A DNA stretch of 54,421 nt from assembly GCA_934446355.1 (NCBI GenBank), contig CAKSEC010000015.1, forward strand, positions 1-54,421, given 5' to 3'. The stretch is from an uncultured Oscillospiraceae bacterium (lineage in GTDB: Bacteria; Bacillota; Clostridia; Oscillospirales; Ruminococcaceae). The position numbers were made by a program, and so were the translations under genes. Of the stretch, positions 1-7,435 are shown piece by piece. Within the stretch, counting starts at the first letter, position 1, and each line of letters starts with the position of its first letter. The notes under the pieces are model-generated. The model had not been told where the DNA came from. It saw nothing but the letters and a program-made list of their open reading frames with translations, and ran no database searches.

Positions 1-21
1 TTCGGAATATTTCATTAGGGA

Positions 22-51
22 TTGACGAAACCGCATTTCTTGTGTTATACT
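22..51 (+). promoter_or_regulatory. sigma-70 type promoter of candidate small RNA
   Basis: TTGACG at 22-27 and TATACT at 46-51 are separated by 18 bases. The predicted start near 58 falls at the base of a 14-bp hairpin stem, so the promoter appears dedicated to the short hairpin transcript described next. Confidence 0.6.
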
Positions 52-57
52 GTTCAT

Positions 58-140
58 TGAGAGATAGACCTTCTTTCACTTGAATTTTGTGTGGTAACTT
101 TATTCTAGCAGATTTCGGTCTATCTCTCAATACTTTTTTC
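58..140 (+). ncRNA. candidate ~80-nt structured small RNA (function unknown)
   Basis: The segment begins where a good promoter should start transcription. It is closed by a perfect 14-bp stem formed by 57-70 and 117-130 around a 46-nt, AU-rich interior, and is followed by TACTTTTTTC, which looks like the U-tract of an intrinsic terminator. No open reading frame fits inside. The layout (promoter, whole transcript folded by end pairing, U-run) is that of a free-standing small RNA. Because the window starts just upstream, it could also be a terminated leader of something else. I do not recognise it as 6S, tmRNA, SRP RNA or a known riboswitch. Confidence 0.45.
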
Positions 141-203
141 TTCCGTTGTCCAATATCTATTGTAGCACTACAGTGAGCGTTCGTGTGTATTTGGTGAAAA
201 TAC

Positions 204-232
204 TTGACAATCGGGCGGTTTAGGGGTAAAAT
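204..232 (+). promoter_or_regulatory. promoter of the 437-8871 gene run
   Basis: TTGACA at 204-209, 17 bases, TAAAAT at 227-232. The resulting leader of about 200 nt contains two copies of a 24-bp palindrome and a full 129-bp structured repeat before the first start codon at 437. Confidence 0.6.
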
Positions 233-238
233 ATAAAA

Positions 239-262
239 TAGGGCGCATTGACCTGCGCCCTA
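239..262 (+). repeat. 24-bp palindrome, copy a
   Basis: TAGGGCGCA and TGCGCCCTA pair around a 6-base loop. The same 24-mer, with one change, recurs at 392-415; the two copies exactly bracket the structured repeat 263-391. Confidence 0.8.
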
Positions 263-391
263 CAGACTGTCGATAAACCCTCATCTTCGTCGCCACCCGC
301 ACAACGACAGGCACAAAGCCTAGTCGTTGTGCGGGTTCCTAGAATCTGAGGGCTTCTCGACAGTCTGGTTATAGATCTATTCAACAAGCTG
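263..391 (+). repeat. structured variable-stem repeat, copy 1
   Basis: The 105-bp core (263-367) starts CAGACTGTCGA and ends TCGACAGTCTG, which pair perfectly. Inside are a conserved CCCTCA/TGAGGG stem, an internal loop, a 14-bp copy-specific stem (295-308 with 323-336, perfect complement) and the invariant loop AGGCACAAAGCCTA. A 24-nt tail ending CAACAAGCTG is shared with other copies. Exact 24-bp direct repeats on both sides fix the element at 129 bp. It lies in the leader of the gene run starting at 437. Confidence 0.9.
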
Positions 392-415
392 TAGGGCGCA
401 TTGACCTGCGTCCTA
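392..415 (+). repeat. 24-bp palindrome, copy b, with T-run
   Basis: The second copy of the palindrome at 239-262, with one substitution in the right arm. It is followed at once by TTTTTAATG, so it could act as a weak terminator or attenuator just upstream of the ribosome site of the gene at 437. Confidence 0.7.
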
Positions 416-436
416 TTTTTAATGAGGAGCAGAGGT

Positions 437-2020
437 ATGAGCAATTTCCAGACAGCGAGGATATTCAGCGACAACATGGTGCTGCAGTTCCAGAAGCCGC
501 TCAGCGTGTTCGGCACAGGCATGGACGGCACTAAAATAACCGTAAGCATAACCGGCGAAGAAGCGGCGCAGACTACCGCTGTCGTGAAGAACGGCAGATG
601 GCTCGCTATGCTCCCGCCGCAGCCTGCGCAGGACTCGGTCGAACTGACCGTGACCGACGGCTCTGATACTGTGGTGTTCCGGAATGTCGCAGTCGGCGCA
701 GTCTGGCTTGCAGGCGGCCAGAGCAACATGGAACTGGAACTCCAGAACTGCTCCACAGGCAGCGAGACCCTTGAGAAGGACGACACCCCGAACGTCCGCT
801 TCTACTATACGATGAAGCGTTCCATTGCAGAGGACGGCTTCTTTGAAAGCGAACAGCAGATGGGCTGGTGCAGCTTCTCCGACAAGGAGAGCGCAAAGCA
901 CTGGAGCGCAGTCGGCTATTATTTCGCAAAGGAACTTGCGGAAAAACTCGGCGTTATCGTCGGCATTATCGGCTGCAACTGGGGCGGTACTTCCGCCAGC
1001 GCATGGATAAAGCGTGAATACGCCGACGGCGAAACTGCCGTATATTTCGACGAATACGACAAGGCTGTCGAGGGAAAGTCAGAGCAGCAGCTCCGGCAGG
1101 ATTATCTTGAATATCAGGCGTATCATGCGGAATGGGAGCGCAAAAGTGCGGAATACTATAACAACACGCCGAACCCCACATGGGACGGCTGCCTTGAATA
1201 CTGCGGAGAGAACCGCTACCCCGGTCCTGCTTCGCCGCTGAACCCCATGTCCCCCGGTGTTCTCCATAAGAGCATGGTGGAGCGCGTCGCACCCTACACG
1301 ATGACCGGCGTCATCTGGTATCAGGGCGAAAGCGACGACCACCGACCGGATATGTACTACAAGCTGCTTGGTCAGATGATACGCTGCTGGCGTGACGACT
1401 GGAACGACGACGGATTATTCTTCGTGATAGGTCAGCTTCCCATGCACAGGTGGGAGGCGGACGCCGACATCAAGCACTGGTGCAAAATACGCGAGGCGCA
1501 GGCAAAAATGTGCCGCACGACTCAGAATACTGCGCTCGCAGTGCTCATCGACTGCGGCGAGTTCAGCGAGATACACCCGAAGAACAAAAAGACTCCCGGC
1601 CACAGATTCTGCCTTGCTGCGCTCAACGGCTGCTACAACGTGGAATTTGCCGATGAAGCGGACGGAGGATATTCCACGTTCAACCCCGAACCATATGAGA
1701 TTTGCTGGAACGCCGACAGCGTGGACGTTTTCGTGTCCACAGGGCTCAGCCTTGAAGTGAGGGGCGACAGCGAACAGGTTTCCGGCTTCGAGCTTCAGGA
1801 CGCAGACGGCAAGTGGCATACCGCCCATGCGGAACTTTCCGATCTGGAACTGTGGAATGCGGGCGAGGGCAACGGGATACTTCATATCAGCGGCGTGGAA
1901 TGCCCCTGCGGCGTGAGATACCTGTGGACGAACTACACCGAGGATATACCGATATTTGACAGCGAAAACGGAGTACCGCTCCCGCCGTTTATTTTCACAA
2001 AGCCCGAATATCAGGGCTGA
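437..2020 (+). CDS. sialate O-acetylesterase family protein (SGNH/SASA)
   Basis: The 527-residue product is predicted to remove O-acetyl groups from sialic acid or related sugars. It shows the family blocks in order: GGQSNMEL (residues 93-100, nucleophile Ser), an IGCNWGG block, GVIWYQGESD near residue 300, and an EIHPKNK...GHR block near 380 that carries the catalytic His. No signal peptide is seen, so it should act inside the cell. The start at 437 is chosen because GAGGAG lies just upstream; an in-frame upstream start at 401 would sit within the palindrome. It leads a co-directional run and is followed 19 bases later by the DUF896 gene. Some family members act on acetylated xylan or glucans instead of sialic acid. 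Confidence 0.88.
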   Translation: MSNFQTARIFSDNMVLQFQKPLSVFGTGMDGTKITVSITGEEAAQTTAVVKNGRWLAMLPPQPAQDSVELTVTDGSDTVVFRNVAVGAVWLAGGQSNMELELQNCSTGSETLEKDDTPNVRFYYTMKRSIAEDGFFESEQQMGWCSFSDKESAKHWSAVGYYFAKELAEKLGVIVGIIGCNWGGTSASAWIKREYADGETAVYFDEYDKAVEGKSEQQLRQDYLEYQAYHAEWERKSAEYYNNTPNPTWDGCLEYCGENRYPGPASPLNPMSPGVLHKSMVERVAPYTMTGVIWYQGESDDHRPDMYYKLLGQMIRCWRDDWNDDGLFFVIGQLPMHRWEADADIKHWCKIREAQAKMCRTTQNTALAVLIDCGEFSEIHPKNKKTPGHRFCLAALNGCYNVEFADEADGGYSTFNPEPYEICWNADSVDVFVSTGLSLEVRGDSEQVSGFELQDADGKWHTAHAELSDLELWNAGEGNGILHISGVECPCGVRYLWTNYTEDIPIFDSENGVPLPPFIFTKPEYQG

Positions 2021-2039
2021 ACACCGGAGATGAGTTAAT

Positions 2040-2270
2040 ATGGAAAAAGCAAAGATAGACAGAATAAACCACCTTGCAAGAAAGCACCGTGAGCAGGGGC
2101 TTTCCGACGAGGAAAAGGCTGAGCAGCAGGCATTGCGTGACGAATACCGCCAGCATATGAAATCTCAGATAACCGGTCAGCTTGACCGTGTATATTACAA
2201 AATGCCGGACGGCAGCGTTGTAAAGGCTGTCAAGCCGGCAAACAGCGATGAAAAGGAGAACAGCAAATGA
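2040..2270 (+). CDS. DUF896 family protein (YnzC-like)
   Basis: This 76-residue, highly charged helical protein has the DUF896 signature: a K-I-x-R-I-N-x-L-A-R-K start, a GLSDEEKAEQ turn and a conserved R-x-E-Y region. YnzC of Bacillus subtilis is a small cytoplasmic two-helix protein. Its molecular function is unsettled, and nothing here adds to it. A GGAGATGAG ribosome site precedes the ATG. Its TGA overlaps the ATG of the next gene (ATGA), so the two are translationally coupled. Confidence 0.85.
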   Translation: MEKAKIDRINHLARKHREQGLSDEEKAEQQALRDEYRQHMKSQITGQLDRVYYKMPDGSVVKAVKPANSDEKENSK

Positions 2271-3034
2271 TCGCTCTGGTTACTGGCGCAAGCTCCGGGA
2301 TAGGCAGAGATATCGCCCGCTCGCTTGCAAAGCACGGAATAAACGTGATAATCACCGCCCGCCGCCGTGACAGGCTGGAAACGCTCAAGCAGGAGATTAT
2401 CAGCGAATACGGCGTAAAGGTGCACATCATCGTCGCAGACCTTGCGGACACGAAGCAGTGTATCGAACTGCACCGCAGGGTGAAGAAATACAACATCGAC
2501 ATATTCGTCAACAATGCGGGATTCGGGGTGTTCGGTGAATTTACCGAAAGCGACCTCAGCCGTGAACTTGCCATGCTGGACGTCAACGTTAAGGCGTTCC
2601 ACACGCTGTTCAAGCTGTTCCTTACCGATTTCAGGAAGCGTGACTACGGCTATATCCTGAATACGGCAAGCAGCGCAGGCTTCTTTCCCGGACCTATGTT
2701 CTCGTCCTATTACGCAAGCAAGGCTTATGTCGTGCGCATGACTCAGGCAGTGCACGAGGAACTTCGTTTTGAACACAGCGGAGTTTCAGTGTCGATGCTT
2801 TGTCCCGGACCGGTGCAGACCGAGTTCATGGACAAAGCGAGAGTGACTTTCTCTGTGCCGCCGCAGTCGAGCGAATATGTCGCAGAATATGCGGTGCGCC
2901 AGATGTTTGCGGGACAGCTGACTATCGTGCCATCGCCCATGATAAAAGCCAGTATTTATGCCGGCAAGCTGGTTCCGGACTGCGTGCTTGCGTATTTCGC
3001 AAGATTCATTCAGTCCATGCGGGAAAGGCTTTGA
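2267..3034 (+). CDS. SDR-family oxidoreductase
   Basis: This 255-residue NAD(P)-dependent short-chain dehydrogenase/reductase has the cofactor motif TGASSGIG (residues 6-13), RRRDR after the second strand (suggesting NADP preference), NNAG near 85, a catalytic Ser in NTASSAG and the YYASK Tyr-Lys pair. Family members reduce ketones or 3-oxoacyl groups; the substrate cannot be read from sequence. It overlaps DUF896 by ATGA and is followed one base later by an acyl-CoA thioesterase-like gene, which hints at acyl or lipid metabolism. This is inference from neighbours only. Confidence 0.88.
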   Translation: MIALVTGASSGIGRDIARSLAKHGINVIITARRRDRLETLKQEIISEYGVKVHIIVADLADTKQCIELHRRVKKYNIDIFVNNAGFGVFGEFTESDLSRELAMLDVNVKAFHTLFKLFLTDFRKRDYGYILNTASSAGFFPGPMFSSYYASKAYVVRMTQAVHEELRFEHSGVSVSMLCPGPVQTEFMDKARVTFSVPPQSSEYVAEYAVRQMFAGQLTIVPSPMIKASIYAGKLVPDCVLAYFARFIQSMRERL

Positions 3035-3035
3035 T

Positions 3036-3488
3036 ATGGCGTCAGTTACAGAGGTCACGGTGCGTTACGCAGAAACCGACTGCATGGGCGTGACTCACCA
3101 CGCAGTATATCCGGTGTGGTTCGAGATAGCCCGCACCGACTACATCAAAAGCACGGCGATGAGTTATTCGGAAATGGAGCGGCAGGGCGTGATGATACCT
3201 GTTACGGGGATATCCTGCAAATACCGCCTGCCGTCGCACTATGACGATACGCTGGTGATATCCACCTATGTCACACGCTTTACTCCGGCGAGGATAGAGT
3301 TCTATTACATCTGCCGGCGGAAAGGCTCGGACGAGATACTCACCGAGGGCACGAGCGCACACGCATTTGTGGACAGCAGCACATTCCGCCCGCTGAACCT
3401 GAAAAAGGCCATGCCGGAACTTTATGAGAAAATGGAGCGGGAATACCTGAAAGACATGAACGATCCGGCTTGTCAGCCGAAAAGGTGA
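3036..3488 (+). CDS. acyl-CoA thioesterase, YbgC/FadM (hotdog) family
   Basis: The 150-residue protein has the hotdog active-site block Y-A-E-T-D-C-M-G-x-x-H-H...Y-P-x-W-F-E (residues 11-30), matching the 4-hydroxybenzoyl-CoA thioesterase / YbgC pattern, followed by a typical L-P-S-H-Y-D-D strand. Such enzymes cleave acyl-CoA or acyl-ACP thioesters. The ATG at 3036 lies one base after the SDR stop codon; a longer frame running back into the SDR gene is rejected because family homology starts here. Its end overlaps a possible TTG start of the next gene. Confidence 0.85.
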   Translation: MASVTEVTVRYAETDCMGVTHHAVYPVWFEIARTDYIKSTAMSYSEMERQGVMIPVTGISCKYRLPSHYDDTLVISTYVTRFTPARIEFYYICRRKGSDEILTEGTSAHAFVDSSTFRPLNLKKAMPELYEKMEREYLKDMNDPACQPKR

Positions 3489-3493
3489 TATCT

Positions 3494-5845
3494 ATGAAGC
3501 GATTTGTGATCCTTGGCGCAATTGCTGCGCTGGGAACAGCGTCAGCGGTGCTGTACACACTATATCCGCCGTCCGATACAGAGGTAAGCGCAATTGTTGA
3601 GGAGGACGGCGAACTGACCGTATCCGAAACCGTGAAGCCGGATAAAAAGCCGTCCGACAAGGTTAGCTTCTCGCTGCCGTCAGGGTTCTATTCCGATAAT
3701 ATATCGGTGGAACTTTCCTCGGAATACGGCGACATCTACTTCACCACCGACGGCTCTGATCCGACTGTGGAAAACGGTCAGCTTTACACTGGCGTTATAC
3801 AGATAAACGCCACTGCGGAGGTCTGCGCTTCCACCATCAAGGCGATGGCGGCGAGCTCTGACGGAGAGGTCGGCAGCATATACACCACCAGCTATGTCGT
3901 GGGGCAGGACGTGGAGGAAAGATTCGGGTCTGAAACGCTCGTTTTCGTGCTGAGCACCGACCCGTATAACCTCTACGACTACGAATACGGCATTGCTGTG
4001 CCGGGAAAGATCTACGATGATTATGTCGCTGAGCACCCCGGCGAGGAGATTCCCTACACCGCTCCCGGCAACTACTTCATGACCGGAAGAGAGTGGGAAC
4101 GCCCCATCTACGTTGAGGTATTCGAGAGCAGCGGCGAAAAGGTGATAAGTCAGGCGGCAGGCGTAAGGCTTTCGGGAGGTTACTCCAGAGTGCCAGACCA
4201 GAAATCGCTGCGGCTCATCGCACGAAAAAGCTACGACCCGGACAACGGCAAGTTCAAGTACGCATTCTTCCCCGGAGCGCAGACGGAAAGCGGCGTACCG
4301 GTGACCGAGTTCGACCGGCTCGTGCTGAGGAACGGCGCAAACGACCGTGAATTTGCGGGTGTAAGGGACGAACTTTCGCAGCAGCTTGCAAGGGACTACG
4401 GCTACCCCGTAACTCAGAACACCACGCCCGCGGCAGTGTTCCTGAACGGCGAATATTACGGCTTTGCATGGCTGCATGAGAATTACAACGAGGACTACCT
4501 TGCGACCTATTTCGGGGGCAGCAAGGATAATTACGAGATTATCAGCAACACCGAGGACGCAGACGAGGGCAGCGAAAGGGCTCTTGCGGACTACGCAAAG
4601 CTGTATGAATACTATGACAAGGACCTGACCGACGACAAGACGTTTGAGGAGTTCTGCAGCCTTGTGGATATAGACAACCTCATGCAGTATTACTGTATGC
4701 AGGTGTTCATCTCAAACAAGGACTGGCCGGGCAACAATTACAAGGCTTTCCGATATTACCCGTCAGAGGGCGAGGAGATAACGAGCGAATATCAGGACGG
4801 CAAGTGGCGGTTCATGTTCTTTGACGCTGAATTTGCATGGAGCCTTTACGGCGAGGTACCACGGCTGAACACGCTGAAAGACCTGCTTGAGGGCACCCAC
4901 ATGAGCGGCGAGAGCAAGGCTCTTATCGCACTGCTGAAGCGTGACGACATGAAGCAGAAATACGCCGCATATATGTCGGACCTGACCGCGTACGCATTTG
5001 AGGAAAACCATATAAACGAGGTGCTTGACAGCCTTTGTGAAAAGAGCGACAACGAGCAGTTCTATGCGCTGAGGCACGGCTACACCTCCGACTGGGCGAA
5101 CGAAAACACATTCGCCGACAGCCGTCAGCAGATACGGGATTTCGCAAAGGTTCGCCGGACTATCGTGTTCAGGGATATGAACAGGCTTTTCGGCTGGGAA
5201 AGCGATACATACGACGTGTCTGTGACCTCTGCAAAGGGCGCAGTTACAACGCTGAGCTCGCAGGAGAAGAAAGGTGCAGGCACATTGTCTGCGCAGTACA
5301 GCAGGGAGTGCAGCGTGCCTCTGTCCGCTGTTGCGGCAGATGGCTGGGAGTTCGTCTGCTGGGAGATAAACGGCGAGCAGTTCGATTCGCCGCAGCTTAC
5401 CATAACGCCTGATATGGCGGACGCTGACGGCAGGGTATCCGCAAAACTCGTCACACAGCAGGCGCAGACGACTGACGCACCGCTGCAGATAAAGGAGATA
5501 TGCACGGCGAAGAATGCAGGCTACTTTATCCTGCACAACCCCAACACCGCCGAGGTATCGACCGCAGGTCTGTATCTCACCGACAAGCCCGACCAGCTGA
5601 CAAGATGGGCTGTCCCGAACGAGAAGATACCCGCAGGCGGCGATCTGCTTATCGTGACGGACAACAACAAGACCGCCGAGGCGCTGCGGCAGCTTCAGGC
5701 AAGCTTTAGCCTTAAAAAAGGCGAAACGCTGATACTGTCCGACAGCGACGGCAATATCATCACAAAAGTGGATATCCCCTCGATACCGTCCGGCAGCGTA
5801 TATTCCCTGCAGGACTACGGAGGATATCAGGTAAAGACCAGATGA
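3494..5845 (+). CDS. secreted CotH-like protein with chitobiase-type and lamin-tail domains
   Basis: The 783-residue product starts with MKRFVILGAIAALG, an N-terminal signal anchor. Next comes a chitobiase C-terminal/Fn3-associated type domain (YFTTDGSDPT near residue 80), then a large CotH-type region with RLSGGYSR, LRNGANDREF, an FLNGEYYGFAWLHENYN block and a FMFFDAEFAW block. A C-terminal lamin-tail-like domain follows (ICTAKNAG...FILHNPN, then LYLTDKPDQLTRW). CotH proteins are kinase-fold proteins; in spores CotH phosphorylates coat proteins, while such fusions in gut Firmicutes are thought to act on the cell surface. The ATG at 3494 is preferred over TTG 3470 because it gives a clean signal sequence with AAAGGTGAT upstream. 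Confidence 0.85.
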   Translation: MKRFVILGAIAALGTASAVLYTLYPPSDTEVSAIVEEDGELTVSETVKPDKKPSDKVSFSLPSGFYSDNISVELSSEYGDIYFTTDGSDPTVENGQLYTGVIQINATAEVCASTIKAMAASSDGEVGSIYTTSYVVGQDVEERFGSETLVFVLSTDPYNLYDYEYGIAVPGKIYDDYVAEHPGEEIPYTAPGNYFMTGREWERPIYVEVFESSGEKVISQAAGVRLSGGYSRVPDQKSLRLIARKSYDPDNGKFKYAFFPGAQTESGVPVTEFDRLVLRNGANDREFAGVRDELSQQLARDYGYPVTQNTTPAAVFLNGEYYGFAWLHENYNEDYLATYFGGSKDNYEIISNTEDADEGSERALADYAKLYEYYDKDLTDDKTFEEFCSLVDIDNLMQYYCMQVFISNKDWPGNNYKAFRYYPSEGEEITSEYQDGKWRFMFFDAEFAWSLYGEVPRLNTLKDLLEGTHMSGESKALIALLKRDDMKQKYAAYMSDLTAYAFEENHINEVLDSLCEKSDNEQFYALRHGYTSDWANENTFADSRQQIRDFAKVRRTIVFRDMNRLFGWESDTYDVSVTSAKGAVTTLSSQEKKGAGTLSAQYSRECSVPLSAVAADGWEFVCWEINGEQFDSPQLTITPDMADADGRVSAKLVTQQAQTTDAPLQIKEICTAKNAGYFILHNPNTAEVSTAGLYLTDKPDQLTRWAVPNEKIPAGGDLLIVTDNNKTAEALRQLQASFSLKKGETLILSDSDGNIITKVDIPSIPSGSVYSLQDYGGYQVKTR

Positions 5846-5852
5846 GGTGCTT

Positions 5853-5957
5853 ATGGACGAACGTAAAAGAGAGCGCATGATGAAGGTGTTCAGAATAGTG
5901 GCTCTGGTGCTTGCTGTGGCAATGATCGCCGGAGTGATAATCGACGCCCTAGTCTGA
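5853..5957 (+). CDS. 34-residue single-pass membrane protein
   Basis: This short frame has a charged start (MDERKRERMMK) followed by one hydrophobic helix of about 20 residues. It lies 7 bases after the CotH-like gene, in the same direction, with GAGG overlapping that gene's stop codon as ribosome site. Charge distribution predicts the N-terminus inside. It resembles the short DUF4044-type membrane peptides seen in Firmicutes, but the match is by general shape only. Function unknown. Confidence 0.6.
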   Translation: MDERKRERMMKVFRIVALVLAVAMIAGVIIDALV

Positions 5958-5996
5958 CGTTAATTAATAAAAAATGACCGCAGGAAAGGATAATCA

Positions 5997-6818
5997 ATGG
6001 GTTTATTTAACAGCAACATGACAGCAGGTCCGGGCGTACCTAAACGCCCGAAGCAGAAAAAGCCGTTCTTCCGGTTCTGGGAGATGTTCGCAAATAAGTT
6101 CTGGGTGTTCTTCCAGATAAATCTTATTTACTTCGTTTTCTGTATCCCTATAGTGACGTTTGGCCCTGCGACCGCAGCCATGACCGTGCTTATGAGGAAT
6201 ATCTACCTTGAACGGCCGCAGTTCATCTTTCACGAATTCTGGAAAGCGTTCAAGAAGAATTTCTGGCAGTCTATCGGAATAGGCGTGTTCGATGTCTGGT
6301 GCATTGCCATCGCAATATTCAGCTTCATGTTCTTCTCGTCGAACATGGAAAAGACCGACCAGCCCTACTGGCTGTATTATGCGCTGGTCATGGCGGCTGA
6401 GATAGTAGTGCTGCTGATGAATTTCTACATCTTCCCGCAGATAGTCGCACTGAACCTCAAGATGTCGCAGATACTCAAGAACTCGCTTATCCTTGCGTTC
6501 GTGAACCTTAAGGGCAACCTTATCACGCTCGCTGTGATTCTTGCGTATATCGCACTGTGTATGTTCAGCCTGCTGGTGCTGTTCTTTATCCCGTTCGCTC
6601 CGCTGGCATGGATATCGTTCCTGACGATGTTCAACTGCTATCCCGCTATCCAGAAGTACATCATCAACCCGTTCTATGAGCAGCAGGGGCTGAAAAATCC
6701 CGAACTGCCCGACTATGACGACGAGGACGATGAAGAGGTGCTTTTCGAGGACAGAGGCGGCGAGGAAGCCCCGATAAAGATAAGCAAGAAAGACAGGGGC
6801 GGCAAGGTCATAAAGTGA
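5997..6818 (+). CDS. DUF624 / YesL family membrane protein
   Basis: The 273-residue integral membrane protein has the YesL pattern: an aromatic-rich opening (FFRFWEMFANKFWVFFQINLI near residue 28) and the conserved I-P-x-V-T-F-G-P-A-T-A-A-M segment. A five- to six-helix layout and a highly acidic tail (DYDDEDDEE) follow. YesL proteins often sit near carbohydrate uptake or glycan-degradation genes, but their role is unknown. The ribosome site AGGAAAGGA lies 8 bases upstream. It is followed by another membrane protein gene. Confidence 0.85.
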   Translation: MGLFNSNMTAGPGVPKRPKQKKPFFRFWEMFANKFWVFFQINLIYFVFCIPIVTFGPATAAMTVLMRNIYLERPQFIFHEFWKAFKKNFWQSIGIGVFDVWCIAIAIFSFMFFSSNMEKTDQPYWLYYALVMAAEIVVLLMNFYIFPQIVALNLKMSQILKNSLILAFVNLKGNLITLAVILAYIALCMFSLLVLFFIPFAPLAWISFLTMFNCYPAIQKYIINPFYEQQGLKNPELPDYDDEDDEEVLFEDRGGEEAPIKISKKDRGGKVIK

Positions 6819-6840
6819 CCCGCCCTATATGGTGAATCAT

Positions 6841-7422
6841 ATGAGCAGCAACAAAAAACACTCAGGCAGGAACGCTCCTGCAGGCAAATCAACAGCAAAG
6901 AACTCCACCCGTAAGCCTGCCAAAAGCGGCGAAGGCTTCGTGCTGTTCGTCGGCGATCAGGGAGAGGGCGCGGCACGTATAATCGTTATCGTGCTGAAGA
7001 TAATCATGCTTATCATAACCACGATATGCGCCCTTGTATTCGGGGTGCTCGGTCCTATCGTCGTGTGGTCGTCGGACTTCGATCCCTCCATCTCCGAAAA
7101 TCCCGCCGTGCTGATGTGGCTGATAACTTCGTGTATTTACATCATAGGCACGTTCATCATCATGATGGGACATTCACGTATCGCAGCCGTGACGGATATC
7201 ATTGCGGCTGTAGGTTCGCTCGTGACATATTTCCTGTTCGTCACCGGCTCGGCTGACCCGGATATCAGCGTAGGCCCTACCACGCTTTATATGCCCTGTC
7301 TTTCGCTGACAGTGCTTGCCGTGGTGATAGCTATGCTCATCAATATCCCGAAGTGGCTGGAGAAAAAGGCGGCGCAGGCAAGGGAAAAAGCACCCTCCAT
7401 CATTCAGGAGGACGACGACTGA
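6841..7422 (+). CDS. four-helix membrane protein, unknown function
   Basis: The 193-residue product begins with a basic, low-complexity region (MSSNKKHSGRN..., about 40 residues). Four predicted membrane helices follow near residues 46-70, 85-105, 110-135 and 145-165, then a charged tail ending in EDDD. The ATG at 6841 is chosen over the in-frame ATG at 6829 because the latter has no ribosome site. The gene sits between DUF624 and udp in the same run. I do not recognise the family. Confidence 0.7.
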   Translation: MSSNKKHSGRNAPAGKSTAKNSTRKPAKSGEGFVLFVGDQGEGAARIIVIVLKIIMLIITTICALVFGVLGPIVVWSSDFDPSISENPAVLMWLITSCIYIIGTFIIMMGHSRIAAVTDIIAAVGSLVTYFLFVTGSADPDISVGPTTLYMPCLSLTVLAVVIAMLINIPKWLEKKAAQAREKAPSIIQEDDD

Positions 7423-7435
7423 GAAAGGAGCAGCT

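Noticed and set aside
220..786. Minus-strand reading frame running through the structured repeat copy 1
   Set aside because: It crosses the promoter, leader and the esterase gene; similar frames occur in every repeat copy because the repeat has few stops. It is not a gene.
3680..4477. 265-codon open frame antisense to the CotH-like gene
   Set aside because: It has no ribosome site and the plus-strand protein has clear domains; long antisense frames are common in this GC- and codon-biased DNA. The same holds for 4763-5878, 25934-26923, 43388-44476 and 46963-48000.
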